NCBI GenBank assembly: GCA_039720395.1
Contig: CM077832.1
Coordinates: 11,115,967-11,179,966, forward strand
Source: Liquidambar formosana
Taxonomy: Eukaryota > Streptophyta > Magnoliopsida > Saxifragales > Altingiaceae
Direction of reading: 5' to 3'
Length of the DNA stretch: 64,000 bases
In this document: piece by piece, positions 20,353 through 33,559 of the stretch
Numbering within the stretch: position 1 is the first letter of the stretch
How the letters are laid out: each line of letters opens with the position of its first letter
The notes under the pieces: generated by a model
The model's database searches: none
What the model was told of the DNA's origin: nothing
The model's input: only the letters and a program-made list of their open reading frames with translations
Translations under genes and position numbers: made by a program

Positions 20353-23239
20353 ATGGCCCCATCCATCTCCATTTCCGTTTCCCTTGTTTCAACAGCATGG
20401 GTTTTCTATGCTGCTACTGTCATGTTAGTGGCTGCATCTGAATCGTCACTGCTACAATTGGAAGCACTTGGCTATACGCAACAGTGGTTGGTGGAGTGAC
20501 TACTCCACAAAGCACACCTCCAGTCATTGCACGTGGCCCTGGTATTACTTGCAATAATGCTGGAAGTGTCACTCAAATTTCCCTATCAGGTGGTGAGCAC
20601 CCAGTGAATGATACGTTGGGGAAATTCAATTTCTCTTGCTTCCCAAACCTTGAAGGTCTTTATCTCCATGGAAACAGACTGAGTGGGAGCATCCCGTCCC
20701 AAATAGGCATTCTTTCAAAACTCACCTACATAGATCTGTCGTGGAATAATCTTATAGGTGAGCTTCCTCTTTGCCCTGGCTAACCTCACCTAACTAGTCA
20801 CGCTCTATCTTTCTAGCAATCATATTAGTGGTTCAATTCCTGACTCGATAGGGAATCTAAGGAATTTGGTTGTTCTGCACTTGGCTTATAACCGCATCTT
20901 TAGCCCAATCCCGTCATCTCTTGGTCATTTAACCAATTTGACATCACTGTACCTAGGTTCAAATCAAATTTATGGTGTCATTCCTACAGAAATAGGGGAT
21001 ATGATAAATCTAGTTGTTTTGAACCTCGGTACTAACTACCTCACTGGTCCAATTCCTTCATCTCTAGGTCATTTAACCAAATTGAGGCTTCTATCACTCG
21101 GGTGGAATCAAATAGATGGTTTAATCCCTAAAGAAATAATAGGGAAACTTGTGAATCTGGAAGAACTACACCTCAATGGTAGCAACCTTATTGGTTCAAT
21201 CCCGTCCGAAATAGGCGCTCTTTCAAAACTCACCAACTTATACCTATCGTCCAATAACCTTACAGGTGAGCTTCCTCTTTCCCTGGCTAACCTCACCCAA
21301 CTAGTTGCGCTTTCTCTTTATGACAATCATATTAGTGGTTCAATTCCTGAATCAATAGGGAATCTAAAGAATCTGGTTGTTCTGTACTTGAGTAATAACA
21401 GCATCACTGGCCCAATCCCGTCATCTCTTGGTAATTTAACCAAGTTGAAGTATTTGTTCCTTTATTCAAATCGAATCATTGGTTCAATTCCTGACTCGAT
21501 AGGGAATCTAAAGAATTTGGTTGATCTGTGCTTGCAAGATAACCGCATCACTGGCCCAATCCCTTCATCTCTAGGTGATTTGACCAAGTTGGAGTACTTA
21601 TTCCTCGGTGATAACTTAATTGATGGACAAATACCTCCCCACCTCGGAAATTTAAAGTTCCTAAAGTCCTTGGGTCTATCCCACAATAATCTCTCTAGCA
21701 CCATTCCTAGTTCTCTCATTTCCTTGCATGAAATTGACTTGTCATACAATGCTTTGGAGGGTCAAATCACAAGTGACTTCGTGTCTAAATATCCACACGA
21801 TTCGTTTAAAGGCAACAAGGGTTTATGTGGAGACATCATAGGTTTACGTCCTTGCTCTTCTTCTCCTACAACTACGGTTGTCCATTATATCACCATTTTA
21901 CTTCCTGTCACCATTTTTCTTGCCTTCTTCATCTTTGGGTTAATCTTCCTCTGCCAACAATGTAAGGATAAGATTACCCAATCAGAAGAGCGAGCAACAA
22001 AGGATGGAAATCTGTTCTCAATATGGAATTATGATGGAAGGCTTGCATATGAAGACATTGTCAAAGCAATAGAGGACTTTGACATCAGATATTGCATTGG
22101 GACCGGAGGATATGGGAGTGTCTACATGGCACAACTTCCATGCGGCAAAGTAGTTGCCTTAAAGAAACTACACTGTTTGGAAGCTGAGGAGCCGGCTTTC
22201 GACAAGAGTTTCAAGAATGAGGTACAAGTACTAACCAATATAAGGCACCGAAACATCGTAAAGCTTTTTGGGTTTTGTCTACACAAAAGGTGCATGTTTC
22301 TGGTTTATGAGTATATGGAAAGAGGAAGCTTATTTTGTGTTCTTAGAAAGGAGGTTGAAGCTGTGGAGTTGGACTGGGCTAAGAGGATGAATATCGTTAA
22401 AGCCACAGCACATGCATTATGCTACATGCATCATGATTGTACCCCACCAATTGTTCCTAGAGACATATCGAGTAACAACATTCTTTTGAACTCAAAACTA
22501 GAGGCAGTTGTCGCCGACTTTGGCATAGCTAGATTGTTGGATCCTGATTCATCCAATCAAACTATAATTGCAGGCACTTATGGTTATATCGCTCCAGGTA
22601 AATTATATTTATGCACTTGCGTATATTTTGCACTATTAGTTTTAGCTCTCAATCTAAAAAGGTCAATAATTTGAACCTAATATTACGCACGAAAAGTATG
22701 ACAAGAAGTAGTTGATTTATTTCAAAGCATACACCTTTATAGAGTAAGCATATCAACATGGATTTCTGATAGGCACAATTGTTCGCATGCATAAAAAATA
22801 ATAATAATTAAATTAAATTAAATGATATATATATATATATATATATTCCTCATAAAGATCTTTTGTTTATGCAGAACTTGCCTACACTATGGTTGTGACT
22901 GAAAAATGTGATGTTTATAGCTTTGGGGTGGTTGCGCTAGAAACATTAATGGGAAAGCATCCAGGGGAACTCCTCTCATCATTATCATCACCATCTACTC
23001 AAATTATAATGCTAAGTGATGTGTTAGATCCATGTATCTCACATCGAGCAAATCAACTGCTTGCTCATGATATTGTTCTTGTTGCTATACTAGCATTTGC
23101 ATGCTTACGCATTGATCCAAAATCTCTGCTAACAATGCGACGTGTGTCCCAGGAGTTTCTTGCCCAAAGGACACCATTAGCCAAGCCTTTTATGCAATTT
23201 CACTATCACAACTTAGGAGCCAAGAAATGTTTGTGGTAG
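20353..23239 (+). pseudogene. MIK2-like LRR receptor kinase, near-complete but frameshifted
   Basis: Organised like MDIS1-interacting receptor-like kinase 2 relatives, plasma-membrane receptors for apoplastic signals. In order: signal peptide (MAPSISISVSLVSTAWVFYA), a cysteine-capped LRR N-terminus, about 16 LRRs of 24 residues, a membrane span (ITILLPVTIFLAFFIFGLIF) and a Ser/Thr-type kinase domain split by one intron (22598-22874, GT..AG). Kinase features present: GTGGYGSVY loop, VALKK lysine, DFG, and TYGYIAPG running into the intron. The HRD motif reads PRD (VPRDISSNN). Breaks: at least two frameshifts between 20465 and 20540, another near 20770, TAA at 20791-20793, and a lost base near 23190 that replaces the normal C-terminus with [15 protein letters not shown]. 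From 20794 to 22597 the frame is open, so an automatic gene model starting at Met 20866 is likely, but it would lack a signal peptide. Confidence 0.85.
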
Positions 23240-24330
23240 ATGAGGGCAACCGTTAATCATGGAATTTTTCATATTATCAAGTTATGTAAAATGTTTCAAT
23301 AAACTATGGTTTCTACTTGAAGTAAAATCTTGGTCAGCATATGAGTTATTGGTTTATATATAAAGCATAAAACATACCAACTTTAGCACATTTGTTACTG
23401 TTTGTCTTTCTTCATTCCACAAAATGCATTAAAATGGACCATCTACCACAGCCACACTAGGGTGAGAATTATCTACCCTGTTACATTATGGCAAAATGTG
23501 TACAATTTTAGGTGGGATTCAGATAGCAAACATTCCAGCTGATTATTAGGGCTGGAAATGATGACCAAGCTGTGGGAGTCACTTTCAACCATTAATTTAT
23601 GCATTGCAAGATGCAAAGCCTTAATCAAATGACAAAAAGATCAGACTGGTCTTGGTAATTGCAACAAACAGCTATAAATGAAGGAATTGCTACATTCCAT
23701 TTTATTGGCAATGTTTCTTCCTCGCATCATACACTTAAATGGTCAGGTTCTAGAGCATCGTAGGCTTGTAGCCAGCGACTAATGTTTGTGAAGCTAGCCA
23801 GTATAGCCTTTATTAATCATATCACCTTTCAGACTGAAACACAACTTTCAGAAATCGGACTTGCTAAGTTTAGACCTCAAGGTAATATATTAGTGCCTTA
23901 ATTCTCTGTTGATGACCAGAGATCCTGAAGGGAGACTACATTTAAAATTTATGATCATTTTTATTTTTAATTTATAATTGGGTGAGGAGATGCATCTGAG
24001 ACCATCGAGGGTTGAATTGTTAGGCATCTTGTGTCAAACAAAGTTATGCCTGGGGATGCTTTGTGGGGACATTTCGATGGATTTAAAACTTAAGTTATCA
24101 CAGGGCAGTTCCAGGGATTAATGTGTGGGCATTCATATTAGTAGACAGCTAGTTCTTGGCATGGGGAGTTAACTTCAATTGATGATGCCAACAATTGAAG
24201 TGGAAGAAGACCAATGGCATAATTCATCGACATTTCACCTCTATGTGTGTGCGTATTTGGCCTCCTCTTTGCCAGCTTGCGTTTCTAAGAGGTTCCCCTA
24301 TGGCTTTAATATAGTGGGTTTAAGCCTCTG
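22912..24330. repeat. Segmental duplication, copy 2
   Basis: Counterpart of 15329-16930. It starts in the last kinase exon and ends shortly after GTGGGTTTAAGCCT. Copy 1 is longer by several small insertions. Confidence 0.85.
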
Positions 24331-24619
24331 TCTGGCGTAAGATCCTACGGCCTTCATAAGTTGCCATCTACAAGCACTCCTTTGGCCTCATTCTATCAAA
24401 AGACTTTGTTTTATATTTTGTTCATATATTTTCTCTCTCTCTTTTTTCTTTTTTTCTTTTTTTTTTATTTATTGAAATTTTTTGTTCATATATATTCACA
24501 CTAGCTTACATATTTTCCTGTGTGTCCTTCGTCAATCCACAAAATGCATTAACGTGGACCTTATCGAAATACTCTTTGGATCCAAATTGTGGCTTAGGAC
24601 TTCCTTGAAATAAAAGAAT

Positions 24620-25833
24620 AGAAGTGTCACTGAGATTTCCCTATCAGGTGGTGATCACCCAGTAAATGATAAGTTTAGGAAATTCAATTTCTCTTGCTTC
24701 CCAAACCTTGTCCATCTTAATCTCTCAGGAAACGGACTGAATGGGAGCATCCCATCCTAAATAGGTGCTCTTTCCAAACTCACCTACTTAGACCTGTTGT
24801 CCAATAATCTTACAGGTGAACTTCCTCTTTCCCTGGCTAACCTCACCCAACTAGTCACACTTTATCTTTATCTCAATTATATTAGTGGTTCAATTCCTGA
24901 CTCGATAGGGAATCTAAAGAATCTGGTTTATCTGGACTTATTTAATAACTGCCTCACTAGCCGAATCCTGTCATCTCCTGGTAATTTAACTAAGTTGGAG
25001 TATTTGGTCCTTGATTCAAATCAAATCACCGGTTCAATCCCTCAATCCATATGGAATTTAAAGAATCTGCGTTATGTGGGCTTGGGTAATAACAGCCTCA
25101 TAGGTCCAATCCCTTCATCTTTGGGTCATTTAAGCAATTTGACGTATCTGTACTTGAGTGATAACCGCTTCACTACCCAATCCCGTCATCTCTTGGTAAT
25201 TTAACCAAATTGGAGTCTTTGGTCCTTGATTCAAATCGAATCACTGGTTCAATCCCTCAAGCAATATGGAATCTAAAGAATCTACGTTATCTGAGCTTGA
25301 GTTACAACAGTCTCATGGGCCCAATCCCTTCATCTTTGGGTCATTTAAGCAATTTGACTTCTCTATACCTTGATTCGAATCAATTCAACGGTTCTATCCC
25401 TACAAAAATTGCAAACATGAGAAATCTGAAACTTCTAGACCTCAATGATAATATCCTTACTGGTTCAATCCCTTCATCTCTTGGTCATTTAACCAATTTG
25501 ACGTCACTATACCTTGGTTCAAATCAAATCAATGGTGTCATTCCTACCAAAATAGGGATATGATAACTCTAGTTGTTTTGAACCTCAGTACTAACAACCT
25601 CATTGGTTCAATTCCTTCATCTCTAGGTCATTTAACCAAATTGAGGCTTCTATCCCTAGAATGGAATCAAATAGATGGTTTGATCCCTAAAGAAATAATA
25701 AAGAAACTTGTGAATCTGGAAGAACTACACCTTAGTGGTAGCAATCTCATTGGTCCAATCCCCCCAGAAATGGGGAATTTAACAAATTTGACTCAACTAG
25801 ATATGTCCATTAATAACATAAATGGTATGATAC
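24620..25833 (+). pseudogene. MIK2-like receptor kinase, third copy, LRR half
   Basis: Starts inside the ectodomain (SVTEISLSGGDHPVND), without signal peptide, and continues through about twelve LRRs, for example NLKNLRYVGLGNNSLIGPIP. Breaks: TAA in place of a codon at 24758-24760, a frameshift near 25175-25180, and another near 25555 before MITLVVLNLSTNN. The copy is cut at 25833 by a solo LTR and resumes at 27832. The LRR order differs from the 20-23 kb copy (two LRR blocks containing NLKNLRY), so it is a separate paralogue. Confidence 0.85.
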
Positions 25834-27826
25834 TGTAGACACCCCATTTTTATCCTCTAATCCCACACCTTTCCACCTTAAGAACAGTTATCATATGTAG
25901 GTTTTTGCATCATTTTGGTATCAAAGTTTTTTAGTTAGACTCTATACATCCCAAAGAATCCATGGTATCTTCTAGGGTTCAATTTGGTTAAGTCTTGATA
26001 GCTAATAAGAACTTTTGTGACTTGGAAGACATTTATGTCATTTCACTTGCATAATTCTTATTTTTGATATCCAATTCTCACCAAATTAATCCCAGGATGA
26101 TCCTAATGACCTTAGGATGTCATTTTTAGGCTTGGTTTAAAGTATGGTTAAGTTTGGACATGATTTACTTAAGGATGGTCCAAAGTAGGCTCGGTTTGAC
26201 TCCATTCATCGATCCTCTTTATGATTGCTTCCTAATTTGATCCAATTGGTCAAATTAATGCTTCATTGATATCAATTGGGTCTTAATTAAGGTGTATTAC
26301 TGCTTGGAATCATTTTTGAAAGAGTTTGATTGCAACTAGGACTCCATTAGGGTTTAAACCCTAATGTTGTCCCGGTGAACCTCAATTGATCTCTATGAGC
26401 CATATGGGCTTAACCCTTGATTAATTGACCAAGTGTGGATCAATTAGGAGTGTCTTAATCATATTTTAAGTAGAGAATTGATCCATGGTCGTTTTAAATC
26501 CAAAATCAATGAATTTGGACTTGAAATGACCCAATACATAACCTTAATGGGTAAAAGAGCACAAAAAGAGGCAAAAACGGGACAAAACCAGCCCTTGGTA
26601 GCTGTTTGGACACCTAGGAAAGCCCAAACGGCCACCCAAGATGCCCAAACGGCCACCAAGGGTGCCCAGTTGGCCTTCAACAAAGTTTTGCCTTATCTCA
26701 CCCTCTTTACACTCCTTCTCTTGCTATAATTCGAATTTCCTCCGAATTTTTAAAGAGTTTAAGATAAGAATCAACTCCTGAGAGTGATTTAGAGCCTTTG
26801 GATCATCCCTAGCTAAATCCAATCGTAGCCTTTCATTTCATCAACCTCTCACTATAACTAAGGGTCCTCCCTTCCTTCATTCTCCATCAAGTCTTAATAG
26901 AGTTTTCCTAAGCAAATAAAGAGCTTGAGTTCTTGAGTGTGGGGTGAACATTTCTATTAGTATCTCCTCATTTGAGACTCATTCTAAGAAGAGCTTGGGC
27001 TCAATAGTTAATAGGGAACATTCCTATTAATACCCTATCGCTTGCGACCCATTCTAGAGTTTGAAAGCATGAAAGCTCTGCTTGACTTCCAACTCCCTCT
27101 CCTGAGGCCATCTTAAAGCTTGAAGGCACGGAAGTATGCCCGACTTTCAACTTCAAAACCCCAATGTTGCAAACAAAACTTTGCCTCAGTTCTGTCAGGT
27201 ACAATCCCTAAACTCCATTGCCATGACGTAATTGTTTATGTGATGATGCATGCTCCCATGAGTTTTATTATTCATAGGATTATATTAGGGTTTTGATCCT
27301 AAATCAAACAAATTTTCAAATCACAGTTGTTTCTTTTGAAGTAAGTTGTTTTTCAAAAGCAAGTGTTTGATCATGGATTGGATTCTAATAGAGTCCTACG
27401 AGGAGTGAAACTCTTCCCCCCAACATGGTTGTTCGAACTACGTGAACTTTGATCTTCGTTAAAAGTACATAGGCCGCTCACTTGAGCCCAAGTCCAACTT
27501 AGCTTAGTTTTTATCTTTTAATTTTCTTAATTTTAGTTACATAATTAAGCCTAATCAATAAATGAGACCAATTTATCGGGCAAAATGGGTGCCTGCGGGC
27601 CGTGGCTTAGAACCTTCCCATTTCGTAACCTAGCCCCCGAATCCTTATTTTTGGTTCAAGACTTGCCTTATTTTCCATTAAATGGAGTCAAACTTGTTTT
27701 TCACAAAACAAATCTTTTAGTGGTTTCCTCGTACCCTAAAAATGAGGTGGTGACTCCTTACTTTTTGAAACCCTTTTAAGAGTAGAACAGAACTCGATTC
27801 CCCCGAGTCGATTTCTGACGTCCACA
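25834..27826 (+). mobile_element. Solo LTR inserted in the third receptor-kinase copy
   Basis: A 1993-bp sequence starting TGTAGACACCCC and ending GACGTCCACA, flanked by the perfect 5-bp duplication GATAC (25829-25833 and 27827-27831). No internal retrotransposon region is attached, so it is a solo LTR left by recombination. Shared phrases (TAGCCCCCGAATC, GAGGTGG near the 3' end) tie it to the same broad Tat/Ogre-like family as the LTR at 30060. Small open frames inside it are not genes. Confidence 0.88.
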
Positions 27827-27831
27827 GATAC

Positions 27832-29714
27832 CATAGAAGCTTTCTCAATTAACCCAACTTGCGCATCTGGACCATTCCTAAAACAAGCTAAGCGAACCCA
27901 TTCCAACTTATCTTAGGGGTTTTAGGAACCTAGATTTCTTGAATTTATCCCACAATAATCTCTCTAATCTCTCTGGGGTTTTAGGAACCTAGATTCTTGT
28001 TTTTGTACCAAGAATTGACTTGTCATACAATGCTTTTGAGGGTCCAATCACAAAGGATTTTTGGGGTACATTTTCATCCCAAGCATTTATCAACAATAAA
28101 GGTTTATGCCTTAACACCTCTAAGATTCAAATCGTTGATGGTTTTCATTCTTGCCCTCCATCACCTACAACTGTTGGCTCTCCATCTCCTACAATCTTTC
28201 TCTCACCAAACAAAAGAAGAACAGAGCTTTGCACAATATCACCATCTTTCTTCCAATTTCCATTTCTCTCGTCTTCTTAACCATTGTATTATTGTACTTC
28301 TCCAAACACAAGGGTTACAATTCTAAATTGAAACCAGACAAACAAAGAATGGAAATATGTTCTCAATATGGAATTACAGTGGAAGGTTCGCGTATGAAGA
28401 CATTGTTGAAGCCATAGAGGACTTTAACATCAGATATTGTATTGGCATTGGAGGTTACAAAAGTGTTTACAAAGCATAACTGCCTTGTGGGCAACTACGG
28501 AAGCTTCACCGATTTGATGCTGAGGAGCCTGCTTTCAACAAGAGTTTCATAAATGACGTACAAATACTAACAAAAATGCAGGATCGAAACATTGTGAAGC
28601 TTTATGGGTTTTGTTTACATAAAAGGTGCATGTTTTTGGTTTATGAGTACATGGAAAGGGGAAGCTTATTTTGTGTTCTAAGAAATGAGGTTGAAGCAAT
28701 AGAATTAGATTGGGTTACGAGAGTGAACATTGTCAAAGGCGTGGCACATGCTTTGTCCTAAATGCATCACAATTGCGACCCACCAATTGTTTATAGAGAT
28801 ATATCAAGCAACAACATTCTTTTGAACTCGGAATTGGAGGCTTTTGTCTCCGACTTTGGGACAGCTAGACTACTAGATCATGATTCTTCCAATCAAACTA
28901 TAATTGCAAGGACTTATGGATATATTGCTCCAGGTAAACTAATGCTACTTTATTTTTTGTCCCCTTTCTATGTTTCATAACTATTTAAGATATAGACATC
29001 ATTTTTCTTTTCATAACTATTTAAGATATGGATTTCATTTACTAATGCTCCAAATTACTATTCTAATAAAATTGTTACTATCTCCTACTTGGCAAGAGGT
29101 CACCTATTTAGAAATAGTTAACAATTAAATATGGTTAACATGTATTGCAATGTAAAAAGGATCTGTATCTTTCAATAATTTGAGAAGTCTTCATTCATTA
29201 TAAGATGAGCCTAGTATTACTGACAAAGTAGGAAAGAGTTTGTTGCTAAATTATTTTGAAACATATATCTTTATAGAGCAAGCATATCATAATAGATATC
29301 TTATACAATTGTTCGCCCACAAGAAAAAAGATTTAATCCCTTATAAAGATCTTTTGTCTATGTAGAACTTACCTACACCATGGCTATGACTGAAAAATGT
29401 GATGTTTATAGCTTTGGAGTGGTTGCGCTAGAAACATTAATGGAAGGCATCCTAGGGAATTCATCTCATCGTTATCATCATATACTCATAATATAATGTT
29501 AAGTGATGTGTTAGACCCACGCATCTCGCCTCAAACAAATCAATTGCTTGCGTACGATGTTGTTCTTGTTGCAACACTAGCATTTGCATGCTTACAAATT
29601 GAACCAAAATCTCGGCCAACAATGCAACGAGTGTCTCAAGAATTTCTTTCTCAGAGGATACCAATAGCCAGGCCTTTCCATACAATTATAATATCACAAC
29701 TCAGGAGCCAATAA
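27832..29714 (+). pseudogene. MIK2-like receptor kinase, third copy, kinase half
   Basis: Continuation of the copy split by the solo LTR. It has the ectodomain end (IDLSYNAFEGPITKDF), a damaged membrane region, and a kinase domain with exon 1 ending at 28933 and exon 2 from 29366 (TATGTAG acceptor). Defects: a frameshift between 28200 and 28260, TAA after SVYKA, loss of three residues so that VVALKK becomes LRK (the ATP-anchoring Lys is gone), a stop after VAHALS (28759-28761), HRD changed to YRD (VYRDISSNN), and a base loss after LETLME. DFG is kept (VSDFGTARLL). The C-terminus ends ISQLRSQ plus TAA. Clearly non-functional. Confidence 0.88.
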
Positions 29715-30059
29715 ATGTTTGCGGAGGATGAAGGTGACAGATGATCACAGGATTTCATTTTGTCAAGTTATTTAAAAATGTTTCATGGAGAGTTATGTTC
29801 CAACCTGGAGTAAAATCTTAGACAACATATCAGTTTTTTATATTATACTGTCTCATGTGAAAGATCTCAAAAGAATGGTCAAATAACATGTCATCTTTAC
29901 TTATTGAAAATAAAATATTAAAAAAAATAAAACAGCAAGCCCAGTGGAAGGTAAGAATTCTAATTATGTACTATTGGGTGAGAGTAAAAATCAAATTTTA
30001 ATTGATGCACATGCAATTAAACTAGGTGATAGTTCATGATAGGTTTTGTATGTGGGGTG
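29715..30059. other. 3' flank of the receptor-kinase remnant
   Basis: AT-rich spacer up to the start of the long LTR. It keeps faint similarity to the 3' flanks of the other copies (TAAAATCTT...CAGC/ACATATC) for about 100 bp; nothing else seen. Confidence 0.4.
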
Positions 30060-33000
30060 TGTTACACCCCATTTTTGTCACCTTAGGTAGGGTTTATCCT
30101 TTCATGTAGCTTTTTGTCTCCTTTTTTAGTCCAATCTTTTGCATTGAGTTTTTATGGTATTGAAGATCATGTATATGAATTTCGGAGTGATTTGGAGTTG
30201 ATTTCAATAGTTAATCAAGAACTTTTGCTGACTTTGAAGGCATAATCGTCTTTTAAGTCATATACTTTCCATTTAACTTTGAAATGAGTCTCTAGTCGTT
30301 CCTTTGAGTTCATATAGATATATAAAGTCTATATATAGGTTCAATTTGATGAATTAATGGATAAAATCAATTCAGCTCATAATGGTTCAGGTTGGCTAAA
30401 AGACCTTTTCTTGGTTCGCTCAAATTAACTCATGTGACCCACTCTATTTTCTCTAATTTAACTTCAATTGGGCTTCATTTACATAATAAACATGTTTTAA
30501 AAGGTTGATTTTTGGATTGGAAAGCATTTAGCTCAACCCTATGTGCAAACCCTAGCTTTGCGACAGTGGTGCACTGTGGTTCTCCGCCTTTGTAAAACCC
30601 ATCCATGCACCCATAGTTAAGGATTTTTGTCCTAAAATGTCTAAAAATGTGTTCCTTTTCAAACCACGATCGTTTTGGCTTTTATTTCGTCAAAATTGGA
30701 CTTAATTTAACCCCTGAAAGACTTCTAGAAGGCTTAAAAGTCCCAAACAAAGCATGCTGAAGAGGCCCAGACAGCTAACTGGACGCATGGACAATTACCC
30801 TAGGGTCTCCATCTTTGAGTGGAATTCTGCTCTCCGACCCCCTTTTGACGAATTTTTCCACCCTAACAAGTTGTTTCCTTCTAAAATTGAGTAACTTTGA
30901 GCTGTTTGAGCACCAAGAAAGTCTTTAATAGCCCTAGAATCATTATTTAATGAATTAATCTTAACCATTGGTTTGTTAGGTCAATCCTCTATATAAAGAA
31001 TATGATATTTAGCACATATGGGGGCCATAAGTGCACTTTATACTTAGAGAGAAAGGGAGCTACAACAAAGAGAGGTTCTCTAACCCTAAACAAGCAAGAA
31101 AGAGTTATTTCAAAGTTAAGAGAAGTTCTACAAGAGGTAAACCATGTTTTCAATTGCTGAAATTAGGGTTTCTTCTTCTTCTCCTTCTTCTTCTATGATA
31201 GTTCTAGTGCATGTAGTAGCTCCGCATATTAATTGAATTCAATGCTTTTGTGATGTTATATGTATGATTTTAGGATGGTTCATGGTTTAATATGCTCGAA
31301 AATCCTTAGTTTACTAGGATTTTGGAAGCATTATCCTTTTTATCCTTTTAAATCATGCATGTTTCATGTAGCCTATTTGCTTGTGATAATTGTCATGAAT
31401 TAATGCTCTATTAGTTAATATTCATGATATTCATGATAGTTTGAGCATGTGTTAGGGTTGGTTCACAGGTTATTATGCATAGTTGTGAAATTAGAGTTTC
31501 CATAACCCTTATTTCATGCAAGTTTCATACAGCACGTTTAGCCTAACTTTGTGAATTGTTGCTCATCATGGTTATTCTATATATGCTACATATAGTTGAA
31601 TCATGCTAGGTTTGCATTTATATAGTGGATTTTCTATGGTTTTGGAGATATTATCCTTTTCTAAGGATAATTATCATTTTCGCCAAGTAGGGTTTTGCAT
31701 GAGAGCTTTCTGTGATGTGTTTAAGCATGAAATCACTTCTATGATATTCTAGGATATATATTTTACATAAGATATGATGATTGCACCTCCCCATAATGAG
31801 TTTTTTTACGTGAAACTATCTTAGGATAGTTTTACTTAAGAAAGCTTGCTATAGGAAGGCCTTTTTTCATATTTTACATAAAATATTATCTTTTTTGTTA
31901 TAATAGACTTTGTTATCATGTTTATTGATATTATTGGATGTTCTTGTGATTATTGGTATGTTGTTTGCATGATAATTAGGTCATTTGCATGTAGGGTTGT
32001 ATTAGGGTTTTTCTTAATCTATGATTCTTGTTATTTACATGATTGATGGATGATTTTAGACCTTAATTCAATTCTGTTCAGATTTGATTATTATTATTGT
32101 GGTGATATTTTGAGTATGTAAAAGTCTACTTTTGAGCATGATAATTGCCCAATTGAGGATAGGATTAGGTTATTTAGCATTATCTGGATATTGCATGCAA
32201 ATTGCAAGTGATTTTGGGCTGGTACAAATCCCATAGAAAGTGGGGTGATTATTATTGGCTATTGCAAATAGAAAATTTGCAAACATAGTGATTGCCTTAT
32301 GAAATAAGGCACTTATTTTACAAGTTATGAATGGTAAACATGATGGGTGTAGAAAATGCCCTCTCTTTCTCTCTCTTCTTTTCTCTTCTGCTTCCTAAGG
32401 TTATTTCCTAATTGAGAGATATGGTGAATTTTAGGGTTTCTTTCCACCCCTTTCCAAAAGTTTATATCTTTCATTGAAATGTCTTATTGAGAATTATTTG
32501 TCTTCGAAAATATTTATGGAAGGAAACCTAGGGTTTACCATAAGTCTCTGTTAGGTTATAATCCTATTCTATTCGAACTACGTGGACTTTAAGTCCATGT
32601 ATTTCTATACATGGTACGTAGGCGCTCAATTGATGTTCAAGTCTGCCCTAAGATACTAAGTATCCTAGGTCTTCTTTTTCTTTTATTCTTTTATCCATCA
32701 CATATGATTGCTAGTGGAGTAGGATGGATTCATATTTGTGATTGCTAGTGGATTAGGATGAATTTATCCATCACATATGATTGCTAGAATAGGATGGATT
32801 TGTGATTGATATGCATGCTGTATTTTATTGAATTGATATTGATTTGCATGTAATTAAGTCATTAAATTAGCCCAATCAAATGAAGAGACCAACTCGAGCA
32901 ATGTGGGTGTCTATAGGCTTGGTCCAGAACCTTCCCACATCGTAACTTAGCCCCCGAATCTAATTTTTGGTTTAAGACCTTTGCCTTTCCTTTTAAAATG

Positions 33001-33130
33001 GAGTCATGAGATTTTTGGAAATAAAACATTTTATAGTTTTCCTTTTTTCCTTAACAAATGAGGTGGCGATTCCTTTACTCCTTTGTTCTTCACAACACCA
33101 TGTCCTGTAGGCCATTTTCCTGGGTTCACA
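30060..33130 (+). mobile_element. Long Tat/Ogre-like LTR (5' LTR)
   Basis: Begins TGTTACACCCCATTTTTG and ends GGGTTCACA, about 3.07 kb. It is followed 3 bases later by a primer-binding-site-like sequence, so this is a 5' LTR with internal DNA beyond it. The length, the TAGCCCCCGAATC block and the GAGGTGGCGA motif near the end are like LTRs of the Tat/Ogre group of Ty3/gypsy elements. The left edge could be 2 bases earlier. No matching 3' LTR in the same orientation is seen. Confidence 0.65.
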
Positions 33131-33133
33131 ATT

Positions 33134-33152
33134 TGGCGACTCCACTAGGGAC
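33134..33152 (+). other. Retrotransposon primer-binding site
   Basis: TGGCGACTCCACTAGGGAC directly follows the LTR end. Sequences of this form are used by Tat/Ogre-type elements and are usually attributed to tRNA-Arg; the tRNA identity is recalled, not tested. Confidence 0.6.
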
Positions 33153-33559
33153 ATTGAGGGCTAGACTCGTTTAATTTGATTGGGCTAAATTAATTTCTTA
33201 TTATTTAAATAGAATCAATCACTTGCATCCACTTGACTATGTGCTTTCATTTATTGCATTGTGTGCACAATTATTGCGTGATGAGCTCAATTGTCCCCTC
33301 GATGTATCCTTGCCAACAGATAGCCTAGTTCAACCTTAGTTTTCATGATTCCATGTGTTGGTCAAAGTTATCAAACCTCTTCTGCCTAGTACCCTTGGGC
33401 TTGCTCTTGGGTATATTAAATGGACCAATCACGTACTGCTGGACCCCATCCATAGATGGGACATATCATCATGAAACCTGTTATAAAATCCTATTCCATA
33501 AAAATTTCTTGTCATCCATACCAGTGGTATCATCCCATGCATCGCATTCCACGTATACA

